The translations under genes were made by a program, and so were the position numbers. 64,000 nucleotides of DNA from a virus: positions 48,422-112,421 of IMG/VR virus record IMGVR_UViG_3300046542_000271. The stretch is one strand, 5' to 3'. Of the stretch, positions 1 to 7,543 are shown piece by piece. Position 1 is the first letter of the stretch. Each line of letters opens with the position of its first letter. The notes under the pieces were generated by a model. It saw nothing but the letters and a program-made list of their open reading frames with translations, did no database searches and had not been told where the DNA came from.

Positions 1-2
1 AA

Positions 3-1010
3 GTCCGTGAGGAGCTCGTTAAAGTGAATGATGACAACCGTTACCTGGCTCATGAAGGCATGCAGCAACCTGAGCGCTACCACTCGACTAACCGTCGGGC
101 TACTCCGGCCGTTTCCCTGTCGGGCGCCAAACCTGCCGCTGGTGATGACGACCTGAATCAGGTTGATGTAAAACCGGTTGTCACCAATCTCCAGGAATCC
201 CTGGGCAATCTCGATCGCAACCAGTTCGAGATCGGCGAGAACGGTGCTCCTCTGGGCGAAACCCTCAACGGTCTGGTGTTCAACACCCGCGTGAAGATGG
301 TTGCTGGTAAGGACGCTCAGCGTCTGAACATCTGCTACCGTCACACGGCGCTGATCGCCACCTCCTGGGAGCAGGAAGCGCTGATCCAGCGTATCTACGG
401 CTCCAACAACCTGTCGGCTGCTGCGCAATCCCTGCGTGATCTGAAGGGTGACTTCGACGTCACCATCTGGAATGAACTGAACAAGCGCTTCTCGGACCTG
501 GTCCTGCGTGCCGTTCGCTTCCAGTTCCAGCACAACTCGGTGAAAGCCATGTCGTTCGCCAACGACTGGGAGAAACTGATCAAGCACCTGGAAGGCACCA
601 AAGGCGAAGGCTTTGCTTCCGACTTTGCTCAGCGCACTTCGTACATCATCCCAATGGCCTGCGCTATCGCTGGCCGTGACGATCTGTCGGCGTTCACTGA
701 ACTGCCAGAAGGCCAAGAAGCTCCGTGCGTAGTGTTCCTGGATTCGACTGCAATCGTCGCCCTGGACTCGACTCTGGACGCTCTGGGTCTGGGCAAGCAG
801 CTGCTGGAAATGGAAACCGGTGCCAGCATCACGGCTCAGGCCGATGCAGCTCTGAACACCGTCGTACGCGGTCTGTACAGCAAGCTGGACGACAAAGCGC
901 CAAGCGCTGGTGCCACTCGTGTGTACCTGAACACCAACGACGGCGCCATCCTGGAACTGATTCCGTTTGCCGCTCGTAAGGAAAACTTCATCTTGGCAGT
1001 CGTCAAGTAA
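3..1010 (+). CDS. Unknown protein, 5' end outside window
   Basis: I do not recognise this protein. The reading frame is open to the left edge of the window. A GTG at 24 has a possible GAGGAG ribosome site about 10 nt upstream, but the frame continues through it without a stop, so the gene may begin before the window. If it starts at 24 the product is 328 residues. The N-terminal 60 residues are polar and low in hydrophobics. The rest is a mixed alpha/beta soluble protein without membrane segments. A 148-nt gap holding a hairpin with a T-run follows it. A structural role is possible but not shown. Confidence 0.7.
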   Translation, partial: VREELVKVNDDNRYLAHEGMQQPERYHSTNRRATPAVSLSGAKPAAGDDDLNQVDVKPVVTNLQESLGNLDRNQFEIGENGAPLGETLNGLVFNTRVKMVAGKDAQRLNICYRHTALIATSWEQEALIQRIYGSNNLSAAAQSLRDLKGDFDVTIWNELNKRFSDLVLRAVRFQFQHNSVKAMSFANDWEKLIKHLEGTKGEGFASDFAQRTSYIIPMACAIAGRDDLSAFTELPEGQEAPCVVFLDSTAIVALDSTLDALGLGKQLLEMETGASITAQADAALNTVVRGLYSKLDDKAPSAGATRVYLNTNDGAILELIPFAARKENFILAVVK

Positions 1011-1104
1011 ACCAGTGACTCGATCTTCTACCCTGCGAAGTGTCGATCGAGTCATTACTCCCATTAACCCCTAACAGCTTACACAAACGTTTGTCTAATC
1101 CACA

Positions 1105-1143
1105 GAGGTCCCTACGGGGGCCTCGCTGGTACTTTCTTTTTTT
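1105..1143 (+). terminator. Hairpin plus T-run
   Basis: An 8-bp stem (GAGGTCCC with GGGGCCTC, one T:G pair) closes a short loop at 1105-1124. It is followed after 8 nt by a T-rich run at 1133-1143. It lies between the first gene and the ribosome site of the CYTH gene, so it probably separates their transcripts. Confidence 0.6.
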
Positions 1144-1158
1144 GTTCAAGGAGTGGCT

Positions 1159-1803
1159 ATGAAGGAATGTCTGATCGAACAGTTGGCTTTTCATCGCTTC
1201 GAGCAATCTGAAGTGTCCAATGAAGCCTCTGGTCACGAGTACGAGATCGAAATCTACGTTCGGCTCAAGAACCCTGATGAGGTAGCGGCAAAGGCTTCCT
1301 CTCACGAACTACAAGAGCAGTGGGGCTGCTTCATCCCCAAGACTGATAAGAATGCTGCCAGCATGTCGACTCGCGTCCGTATGACGCAGCGGATGGACGA
1401 GGAGCCTGGCTACGTGTTCTGCTCCAAGACAGACGGTGGCGAACTGGGTCGTAAGGAAGTTGAACACGACTCCTGTCGCGATCAGTTCGAACAGTTCCGC
1501 ATGGCCGCTGACCAGGGCTTGAAGAAGATCCGCTACAACGTTCCTCATCACCTGGAATCCATTGCGACTGACATCGTCTATGAAGTGGACGTGTTCCGCA
1601 ATAAGAAAGGTGAGTTGGTGGAATGGACCAAGATCGATGCTGAGGTTCAACCCGGCACCGCGATCCGTCCAGAAGACATTCCTTTCGAGTGCGAGGAGAT
1701 CATCATCGTGACTCCGGAAGCGAAGAAGGAAGATGCAGAGCTGCGCGACAAGATTGGCAAGCTGTACGCCAAATACTTCCGCTCGGACAACGAGTTGATC
1801 TAA
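1159..1803 (+). CDS. CYTH-domain (triphosphatase-like) protein
   Basis: This 214-residue protein shows the ordered motifs of the CYTH superfamily (class IV adenylyl cyclases, thiamine triphosphatases and inorganic triphosphatases), which bind triphosphates inside a beta barrel with metal. Visible motifs are ExExE at E27/E29/E31, an RxR pair at R72/R74, a lysine near K90, then KKIRY, then EVDVF, then an acidic IDAEV strand. I chose ATG 1159 because AAGGAG lies about 5 nt upstream; a GTG at 1153 overlaps that ribosome site. The substrate cannot be read from sequence. Options are inorganic triphosphate, a nucleoside triphosphate or an RNA 5' end. It stands alone between two hairpins, so it may be expressed as a single gene. 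Confidence 0.7.
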   Translation: MKECLIEQLAFHRFEQSEVSNEASGHEYEIEIYVRLKNPDEVAAKASSHELQEQWGCFIPKTDKNAASMSTRVRMTQRMDEEPGYVFCSKTDGGELGRKEVEHDSCRDQFEQFRMAADQGLKKIRYNVPHHLESIATDIVYEVDVFRNKKGELVEWTKIDAEVQPGTAIRPEDIPFECEEIIIVTPEAKKEDAELRDKIGKLYAKYFRSDNELI

Positions 1804-1812
1804 ACGGCATAA

Positions 1813-1846
1813 AGACACCTACTGGGTTTGCGCCCAGTAGGTGTCT
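1813..1846. terminator. Bidirectional hairpin between converging genes
   Basis: A perfect 14-bp stem (1813-1826 with 1833-1846) with a 6-nt loop lies between the converging CYTH gene and the small membrane-protein gene. GCATAA precedes it and CTATG follows. This GCATA/TATG flank recurs at several other hairpins in the window. Confidence 0.75.
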
Positions 1847-1852
1847 GTGCTG

Positions 1853-2287
1853 CTATGTCGTAGGAACTGGTGACAACATCTTCATGATCTCAACGATCAA
1901 TTTAGTGATCTCCAGTACTGCTTCCGTGTTGACTCCACTTCCCACGCCACTGGCCAGGATGAGAGCAACCACGCAGACTGTAGCACCAAAGCCCATGAAT
2001 GCTGCGAAGTGTTTGCGCGTCTTGTCCGTCTTAACAGCGGCATCGGATACCGGCTGATCAGACATCAAGGATACTTGTCCTCCCACAGATGTAACCAAAA
2101 CCATCTGTTGCGTCACGGCGTCTAAAGTCGACAAGGCCGACTTAATTTCCATCGCCGTTGCGGTGCGGGGGTCCAACTGAGCATCCACATTCAGGAAGCT
2201 GTTGACCAATCCAATCAACGCTTCTTCCCAAGGGAAGTCCACCGCCGGGTTCCTGCCCATCAAAATTAAAGCATCTTCGATTTTCAT
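1853..2287 (-). CDS. Small membrane protein, unknown
   Basis: This 144-residue protein has one clear hydrophobic segment near its C-terminus (about 20 residues around FMGFGATVCVVALILASG), followed by a short amphipathic tail. The N-terminal part is soluble and helical. I chose the start at 2287 (MKIEDAL) because it follows a G-rich ribosome site and leaves 29 nt after the resolvase stop; longer starts would overlap that gene. The single membrane anchor could fit a holin, an antiholin or a host-membrane factor, but nothing in the sequence decides this. Confidence 0.6.
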   Translation of the reverse strand: MKIEDALILMGRNPAVDFPWEEALIGLVNSFLNVDAQLDPRTATAMEIKSALSTLDAVTQQMVLVTSVGGQVSLMSDQPVSDAAVKTDKTRKHFAAFMGFGATVCVVALILASGVGSGVNTEAVLEITKLIVEIMKMLSPVPTT

Positions 2288-2316
2288 CCAGGAGACCCCT
2301 TCTTGCGTGTGAGGCG

Positions 2317-2967
2317 TTAGTCCGCCCTCATCAGATCTATGCCGTCGGGGTATTGCGAACTGAACCACATGTGACGTGGACCCAGATTCTCCCGCAAAGC
2401 CACGGCCCTAGCCACAGCAATGGCGTCAATCGAGTGCTCATCCAGAGTCCTCAAGTTGATACCGTCCACTGCGACAATCGTGGGATCTGCAAGGATACAG
2501 TCACGGATGTAATCTTTCTCCGTTTTAAAGTTACTCCCTTTCGGGATTACAGCGGCCTTGGCTGTATAAGGAGAAATCCCGACGAACTCTAAGCCAGGTC
2601 GATAATCATACACAGCTGTCTGGATATAATCAAGCGACATGGATAACGCTTTGTAGCTACTCACGAATGCGCGACGGGCAAATGGTGTCTCAATTGCCAC
2701 AGAGTCAGGATCTTCGTCCTCGAGCACCGTCCTCATATACCGCTGAATCGTCTTGAGGCGCGCTACAAGCGTATCCTCGTAAAAATTCATGTCAGGGTAC
2801 AAGTAACCTGACGTACGGTCCGCCTTGAACGTCTCAGCGCGTGTGACCAAACTGATACCCGTACGGATATCATGCTCCAAGATAACGATGCCGACAGTGT
2901 TAGTGCCGTTGTCGATACCTAGAACTCGGAACTTCCATGAATCATCAGCATCGAAATTTATGAACAT
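2317..2967 (-). CDS. RuvC-like Holliday junction resolvase
   Basis: This is a 216-residue RNase H-fold nuclease of the RuvC type, which would cut branched DNA before packaging. The catalytic signature is visible: D19 in a GIDNGTNTVG strand, E93 in VAIETPFA, and the C-terminal acid cluster D176/E177 and D181 ahead of an AIAVARA helix. I took ATG 2967; a GTG four codons upstream lies inside the hairpin at 2975-3000. No strong ribosome site precedes either start. The length fits phage RuvC-like enzymes. The distal gene in this minus-strand pair is the small membrane protein. Confidence 0.8.
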   Translation of the reverse strand: MFINFDADDSWKFRVLGIDNGTNTVGIVILEHDIRTGISLVTRAETFKADRTSGYLYPDMNFYEDTLVARLKTIQRYMRTVLEDEDPDSVAIETPFARRAFVSSYKALSMSLDYIQTAVYDYRPGLEFVGISPYTAKAAVIPKGSNFKTEKDYIRDCILADPTIVAVDGINLRTLDEHSIDAIAVARAVALRENLGPRHMWFSSQYPDGIDLMRAD

Positions 2968-2974
2968 ACACAAT

Positions 2975-3000
2975 GCCACTGGGGTTTAAGCCCCAGTGGC
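2975..3000. terminator. Hairpin between structural gene and resolvase
   Basis: A perfect 10-bp stem (GCCACTGGGG with CCCCAGTGGC) with a 6-nt loop lies just after the minus-strand structural gene at 3015 and just before the resolvase start. There is no T-run on the minus strand, so it may terminate weakly or protect a transcript end. Confidence 0.55.
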
Positions 3001-3014
3001 CTCCTATGCGCGAA

Positions 3015-3890
3015 CTACGGAATAACGTTCAGGGTAGGAATCGAAGCAGTACCCAGCAGCGGCAGTTGGTTACCCAGGTCAAAGTCCAACGTCAGCTCTT
3101 GGCTGTTGTAGTACAGTGCCTTGTGGTCCATCGAGTAGCTGTAGGCCTGACATCCGATTGCTTCCAGGAAGTTAATCGAGCCGGAAGTACTTGGGACAGA
3201 GACGGTGCGGTCAGCGGCTGTGCAGAGTGCGAACTCCGACATGATGGCGTAACGCTCATCACCGTTGTGCATGATCTTGGCGGCGTTGATGAATTCTTCG
3301 ATAGCCACTTCATCGAGACGCACGCGGATCACGCAGCTAACCGACAGGCTGACGTCAGTGGTGGACACTGCGCCTTTTACTGGCAATTCAACCGGCTCTG
3401 GGTAGAGGTCAGCAGTAGAAGGAATGAAGACCGCTTCAGTGGTCTGGCCATTCTCCACGGTGATCTTCTTCATCACCACGGTCACGTCAGCTGGATCGAT
3501 GTCCATGCGCATGCCGTAGTAGGCGTAGTAGTTCACGCCACTGACCATCATTTCCTTACGCAACGCGTACTTGTCGCGCAGCACCTTAGGCAAGTCATCG
3601 TCGATACGACGCAGTGCGAAAGGTACCGGGTTGTAGGTCGACGCGTGGTTGGCCAGGTGGTCGATCACGGAAGTCAGTGCGATACCGCCATCGCCTGCTA
3701 CAGCGCGGTGGCCTTTGTTACCCACGGTCATGATGCCGAGGTAGACCTTCTCACCGTTCGTTGGACGAGCAGCGTCCTGGATACCCAGGCGTTCGTTGAA
3801 GGTGGTACGCGATGGAATGACAGGCGTGTGACCCAGGAGGAGGTGGACCAGAGTTTTGGCACCATACAGGGTGGATTGGATAGTGTTCAC
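3015..3890 (-). CDS. Structural protein of the baseplate block
   Basis: This 291-residue protein is the last gene of a five-gene minus-strand block that ends beside the portal-like gene. It has no recognisable enzyme motif, no signal peptide and no membrane span, and it looks rich in beta strands. Its start (ATG 3890) lies 9 nt after the preceding stop, so it is probably translated with its upstream neighbour. The family is not recognised. The assignment to tail or baseplate rests on position and on the related domains in the three genes upstream. Confidence 0.6.
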   Translation of the reverse strand: MNTIQSTLYGAKTLVHLLLGHTPVIPSRTTFNERLGIQDAARPTNGEKVYLGIMTVGNKGHRAVAGDGGIALTSVIDHLANHASTYNPVPFALRRIDDDLPKVLRDKYALRKEMMVSGVNYYAYYGMRMDIDPADVTVVMKKITVENGQTTEAVFIPSTADLYPEPVELPVKGAVSTTDVSLSVSCVIRVRLDEVAIEEFINAAKIMHNGDERYAIMSEFALCTAADRTVSVPSTSGSINFLEAIGCQAYSYSMDHKALYYNSQELTLDFDLGNQLPLLGTASIPTLNVIP

Positions 3891-3899
3891 GGATCAACC

Positions 3900-4943
3900 T
3901 CAATGTTGGAAGAGTGGCGTGACAGACGACGGGTTGAACTGCTGGTTAGTCGGTGTAGCCGGAGATGAGTACCGGTAACCGATCCGCAGTATGCCACTCA
4001 GATTCCGACACAGGTCACCGAGTTCGATAACCAAGACGTAACTGTAACGGCTGTCGTCAGCACTGTATTCAGGAGTGACCAGCCCGTTATAGAGGATGGT
4101 ACTGTTGTAAAAATTGAAATCCGATGCAGTGTCTGGCGTGTAGTGCCAGAGGTCACCCGTCAGCGCAAACAAGACGCCTGTAAGGCGGTTGGCTACGTCG
4201 ACGATCGGACCGGACTTCTGTTCATAGAGATAGGCTGCGGTCTTCTTGGCATCACCCAACGGGGTCTTGATGAACTCAGCAATGAACAGACGACCCTGAG
4301 GAAGGTACAGATCGATAGGAGGACGACCTACCGCACCATCCTTATAGAAGTCACGGAAATCCATGCGGCGAGCGATGGTGGTATTCAGCAACGCAAGCGC
4401 AGGGCGGACCAACACATGCAGATAACCGAAGAAGACCAAGTGGTCGTCAAAGGTGATCTTGAAGTTACGGTCCAGATCAGGATCGGGTGCAAACGCAGGC
4501 TCAGTGACCTTATTAAAGCCAGTGAGGTACGGTTGAGTCATGCGGGTGGTGATGTCAGACTGATCTGCATCCAACCCACCGTAGATCTCCTGGATCTGGA
4601 TGTGTCCAGGTTCTAGCATCACGCCACATTGATCGAAGATCGCCTGGAGCAACGCTGCATCATCAGCCAGGTCAGTGGCATTGATCACCAGACGACTCAA
4701 ATCCGCGTGGCGATTAGCCTCGATGCGGTAGTAAGTCATCGGGCGTTGTTCGTCAGACCAACCCAGGTCAGTGCGGAACATCAACTTGACTTCAGTCTTG
4801 CCTTCACTGTCGAGAGCTTCAGGATCACTGAAGACCAACTGATCGGCAGCCAACTGGGTTCCGTTGAACGTGTTGATCATCTCAACCAGCAATTGCTTGC
4901 TGGACTTATTGAAACGATTCAGAGGGGAAGCGCAGTTACTCAT
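3900..4943 (-). CDS. Baseplate-block structural protein with repeated domain
   Basis: This 347-residue protein contains, at about residues 65-125, a strand-helix pattern (MTYYRIEANRHADLS, then LLQAIFDQCGVMLEPGHI) that resembles domains in the next two upstream genes. I chose the start at 4943 (MSNCASPL), which leaves a 16-nt gap to the preceding stop; longer starts would overlap that gene by tens of bases. No enzyme motif or membrane segment is visible. In phiKZ a run of related structural proteins lies next to the portal gene. I infer a similar baseplate or fibre role here. Confidence 0.6.
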   Translation of the reverse strand: MSNCASPLNRFNKSSKQLLVEMINTFNGTQLAADQLVFSDPEALDSEGKTEVKLMFRTDLGWSDEQRPMTYYRIEANRHADLSRLVINATDLADDAALLQAIFDQCGVMLEPGHIQIQEIYGGLDADQSDITTRMTQPYLTGFNKVTEPAFAPDPDLDRNFKITFDDHLVFFGYLHVLVRPALALLNTTIARRMDFRDFYKDGAVGRPPIDLYLPQGRLFIAEFIKTPLGDAKKTAAYLYEQKSGPIVDVANRLTGVLFALTGDLWHYTPDTASDFNFYNSTILYNGLVTPEYSADDSRYSYVLVIELGDLCRNLSGILRIGYRYSSPATPTNQQFNPSSVTPLFQH

Positions 4944-4959
4944 CAATCTGATCTCTGAA

Positions 4960-5424
4960 TTACGACAGTTCAACCTGGAACGAGCCTGTCCAGAACAACG
5001 AGAGCGGAGCTGCCTGGATCGTCGACACTCGCTCAAGCAAGTTATCTTCGACCACGTCGTCGGCAGTCAAATAGAAGCTATCGTTGGATCGCAGGGTGCT
5101 CAGGATAACTGACGAGTTAGTTGGGGCCACTACCTTGAGTTTGGTGGCTGTGAACCACTCACTCATCTGAAGGCGCTTGTATCGCACCGTGAGGGAGCCC
5201 GTATGGACACGGGCTACTGATTCACTGGTGGAGTCAAACGTTTCAATCAGGGCAACGGCATTCACACCATCGCTTTCGATGACCGTAGCTTTTGCAAACT
5301 CCGGTCGTAGACGCAAGTTAAAGGCGTCATTCACCATGATCAAGAAACCCTCCACCGGAGGGTACTTGACATAGCGTTCGATGCGATGGAAGGGCACTTC
5401 ACTGATAGTGTCCATCTTGTTCAT
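4960..5424 (-). CDS. Small baseplate-block protein with repeated domain
   Basis: This 154-residue protein is almost entirely one copy of the domain shared within this block. A strand like SLTVRYKRLQMSEWF is followed by VILSTLRS and FYLTADDV, ending in a WTGSFQVEL strand. The upstream protein has the matching series LTFQFKRLNLTEFL, VDILSRLLA, IPVSADDV and WVGSVALQL near its N-terminus. The start (5424) has an AGGACG ribosome site, and 14 nt separate it from the gene before. It is probably a baseplate component; the family name is not recognised. Confidence 0.6.
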   Translation of the reverse strand: MNKMDTISEVPFHRIERYVKYPPVEGFLIMVNDAFNLRLRPEFAKATVIESDGVNAVALIETFDSTSESVARVHTGSLTVRYKRLQMSEWFTATKLKVVAPTNSSVILSTLRSNDSFYLTADDVVEDNLLERVSTIQAAPLSLFWTGSFQVELS

Positions 5425-5438
5425 CGGTCATCGTCCTG

Positions 5439-7520
5439 TTACGGTTCAGGAGTGGGTGGAGGAGGATAGCTCAGACCGTTAGGCGTCTTAACGAAGATGA
5501 CGTCCTTCAAGTCTACGCCGCCTGGTGGTTTGCCTTCAAAGCCGTCGAGTCTAGGCAGGACAACTTCAGAAAGCTTCTTCTTCAGGTGAACGGTTTCAAA
5601 ACCATCCAGCTTAGGTTTCCAGAGCGCCTCAGTCAGACGGTGCTTGGTTTTACCTTCGAAGCCATCAAGCGTTTCAACCTCTTCAGACAGCAACTTCAAC
5701 TTATCGCTGTCGTAGCCATCCAACGCCGGTGTCTCGATCAATTCAGGCAGCAGGTAGCGCTTGTCTGATTCGAACCCATCCAGGGCTGGAGTATCAACTA
5801 CTTCAGGTAGGAGTTTCAGTTTGTCACTGTCGTAGCCATTGAGTGCGCGATCAACGATCTCCTCAGAGAGCAGGTGACGCTTATCGGACTCGTAGCCGTC
5901 CAAGGTCCGTACATCAATGACCTCAGGTAACAGTTTCAACTTGTCGCTGTCAAACCCGTCTTGCTGAGTGACCGGGAGGTCATTCTCGAGCAGCTTCTTC
6001 TTGTCAGACTCGAAGCCTTCCTGAGCGGTGGTGTGTAAAGTCTGCGACAGTCTGCGGGTGAGGTTAGACGTCCACCCGTCAAGCTGGGTGATCTCCAGTA
6101 CCTGCGAGAGTGGCCTGCGCTTGTCAGATTCAAATCCGTGTTGCGATCCCTGAAATGCTTCAGAGATAAGCTTGCGCTTATCGCTATCGAAACCATCCTG
6201 TTTCGGCAGATGGAACTCATCCGACAGCGGTCGGTGCTTTTCGGAGGTGAATCCGTCCAGATAAGGTTCAGGTGTCCATTCGCCGATTGGCAGTTTCTTA
6301 ATGGACTCAAAGCCCATAATGAACGGCGTGCGAGTGAACTCACCGATAGGCATCTTCTTAACGGATGTGAATCCATCAAGGTAAGGCTTACTGGTGCAGG
6401 TCCTGATATCCGGCGCTGGGAATGGAGGAACAAATCCATCCAGCTTAGGCGCGAGCAACTCCAGCGGCATCTTGCAACCGAACTTCAGGACGAAACCGTC
6501 CAAGACGTTGTCGAAGACTTCAGTCGCCAAGTCAATCTGGTTCGACTCATCCCAGATAACCAGTTCGACGTAGATGTCGCCGACGGTGGTCAAGGAGTTC
6601 GGCGTGGTAGTCAGGCGGTAAATGCCTTTCTCCACCAGAGTACTTGGGAGTGTTGCCCAGTTGGAGATGTCGCTTTCGACCAAGCCCGTATCGAACTTGA
6701 AGTTGATGGCATCCAGTACCTTAGCCCTGGTCACCACACCACCTGTTGCTACCCTGACCGCATGGCGGTAGGTTGGGGTGTAGGATTTGCGCTGATACGT
6801 GAAGTCCATCGACCCGGTGAAATCACCGCCGACGCCTGTCAGTGTAATCTTGGTGTTCAGGCCGTTGTCATCCGGAGAGATAACGGTAGGCCCAGAGGTA
6901 ATGCGGAAATCCTCCGGCCGAAGCTGGTAGGGTTCTTCGTACGACGAGTTGTGGTTCTCTATCGCTTTCAACAAGACCTTTAAGAAGTCGTCTGAGCGGA
7001 AACCCGTCGAGAATGGAATAAAGATCGCTGTGTTCGAGAAGAACTCTTTGAGGAGGTAAGCTTCACGAATCAGTTGTAACGCAACCGACCCCACCCAACG
7101 AGGTGAGGTTTCCGGGGCAGAGATGACGTAGCTACCGGCGGTTTCAGTCGTGAACAATGTCACGTCGTCCGCACTGACCGGTATATCGTGCTTCGCTAAC
7201 AATCGACTGAGGATGTCGACCGAGCTCACGGACCCCTTGAACTTCACCGTCTTGTCCACCCCCGTTAGAAACTCGGTCAGGTTAAGACGTTTGAACTGGA
7301 AGGTTAGAGGGTCCTTGAACTTGGCACTGATTGCAGGTGGCGCGTAGAAGCTGCTGAACGTCATTTCCGCCAGAGCATCTTTGGAAGTCGGTACACCCTT
7401 TGGGCGAATGTTCTCAATGACGAGCCATTCTTTATTTACCCAGGATGGCAGATTATCCAGAAGGATCTGCTTAACCGCTTCCAAAGAGTCCATCTTGAGA
7501 AGGGATTCTGGCGTACTCAT
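5439..7520 (-). CDS. Structural protein with tandem 20-residue repeats
   Basis: This 693-residue protein has two parts. Residues 1-330 hold two copies of the domain shared with the two downstream genes. The rest is about 16 head-to-tail units of 20 residues with the core LDGFxSDKxxLLxE, then a proline-rich tail. The ATG at 7520 has GAGG 7-8 nt upstream; a TTG four codons earlier lies in that ribosome site. The regular spacing suggests a solenoid or fibre, for example an extension from the baseplate. No enzyme signature is visible. The position next to the portal block fits a virion component. Confidence 0.65.
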   Translation of the reverse strand: MSTPESLLKMDSLEAVKQILLDNLPSWVNKEWLVIENIRPKGVPTSKDALAEMTFSSFYAPPAISAKFKDPLTFQFKRLNLTEFLTGVDKTVKFKGSVSSVDILSRLLAKHDIPVSADDVTLFTTETAGSYVISAPETSPRWVGSVALQLIREAYLLKEFFSNTAIFIPFSTGFRSDDFLKVLLKAIENHNSSYEEPYQLRPEDFRITSGPTVISPDDNGLNTKITLTGVGGDFTGSMDFTYQRKSYTPTYRHAVRVATGGVVTRAKVLDAINFKFDTGLVESDISNWATLPSTLVEKGIYRLTTTPNSLTTVGDIYVELVIWDESNQIDLATEVFDNVLDGFVLKFGCKMPLELLAPKLDGFVPPFPAPDIRTCTSKPYLDGFTSVKKMPIGEFTRTPFIMGFESIKKLPIGEWTPEPYLDGFTSEKHRPLSDEFHLPKQDGFDSDKRKLISEAFQGSQHGFESDKRRPLSQVLEITQLDGWTSNLTRRLSQTLHTTAQEGFESDKKKLLENDLPVTQQDGFDSDKLKLLPEVIDVRTLDGYESDKRHLLSEEIVDRALNGYDSDKLKLLPEVVDTPALDGFESDKRYLLPELIETPALDGYDSDKLKLLSEEVETLDGFEGKTKHRLTEALWKPKLDGFETVHLKKKLSEVVLPRLDGFEGKPPGGVDLKDVIFVKTPNGLSYPPPPTPEP
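5530..6505 (-). repeat. Tandem 60-bp coding repeats
   Basis: About 16 units of roughly 60 bp encode 20-residue repeats with the core LDG(F/Y)(E/D)SDK, then (L/P)L(S/P)E. Central units (about 5700-6010) are the most alike and alternate between SDKLKLL and SDKR(H/Y)LL types. Outer units diverge. Unit length is kept at about 20 residues throughout, so this is coding repetition and not a noncoding array. Confidence 0.85.
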
Positions 7521-7543
7521 TATTCGCCTCAAGTAAAAGACTG

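Noticed and set aside
5530-6505. CRISPR-like array
   Set aside because: Units are coding, contiguous and degenerate, without spacers.
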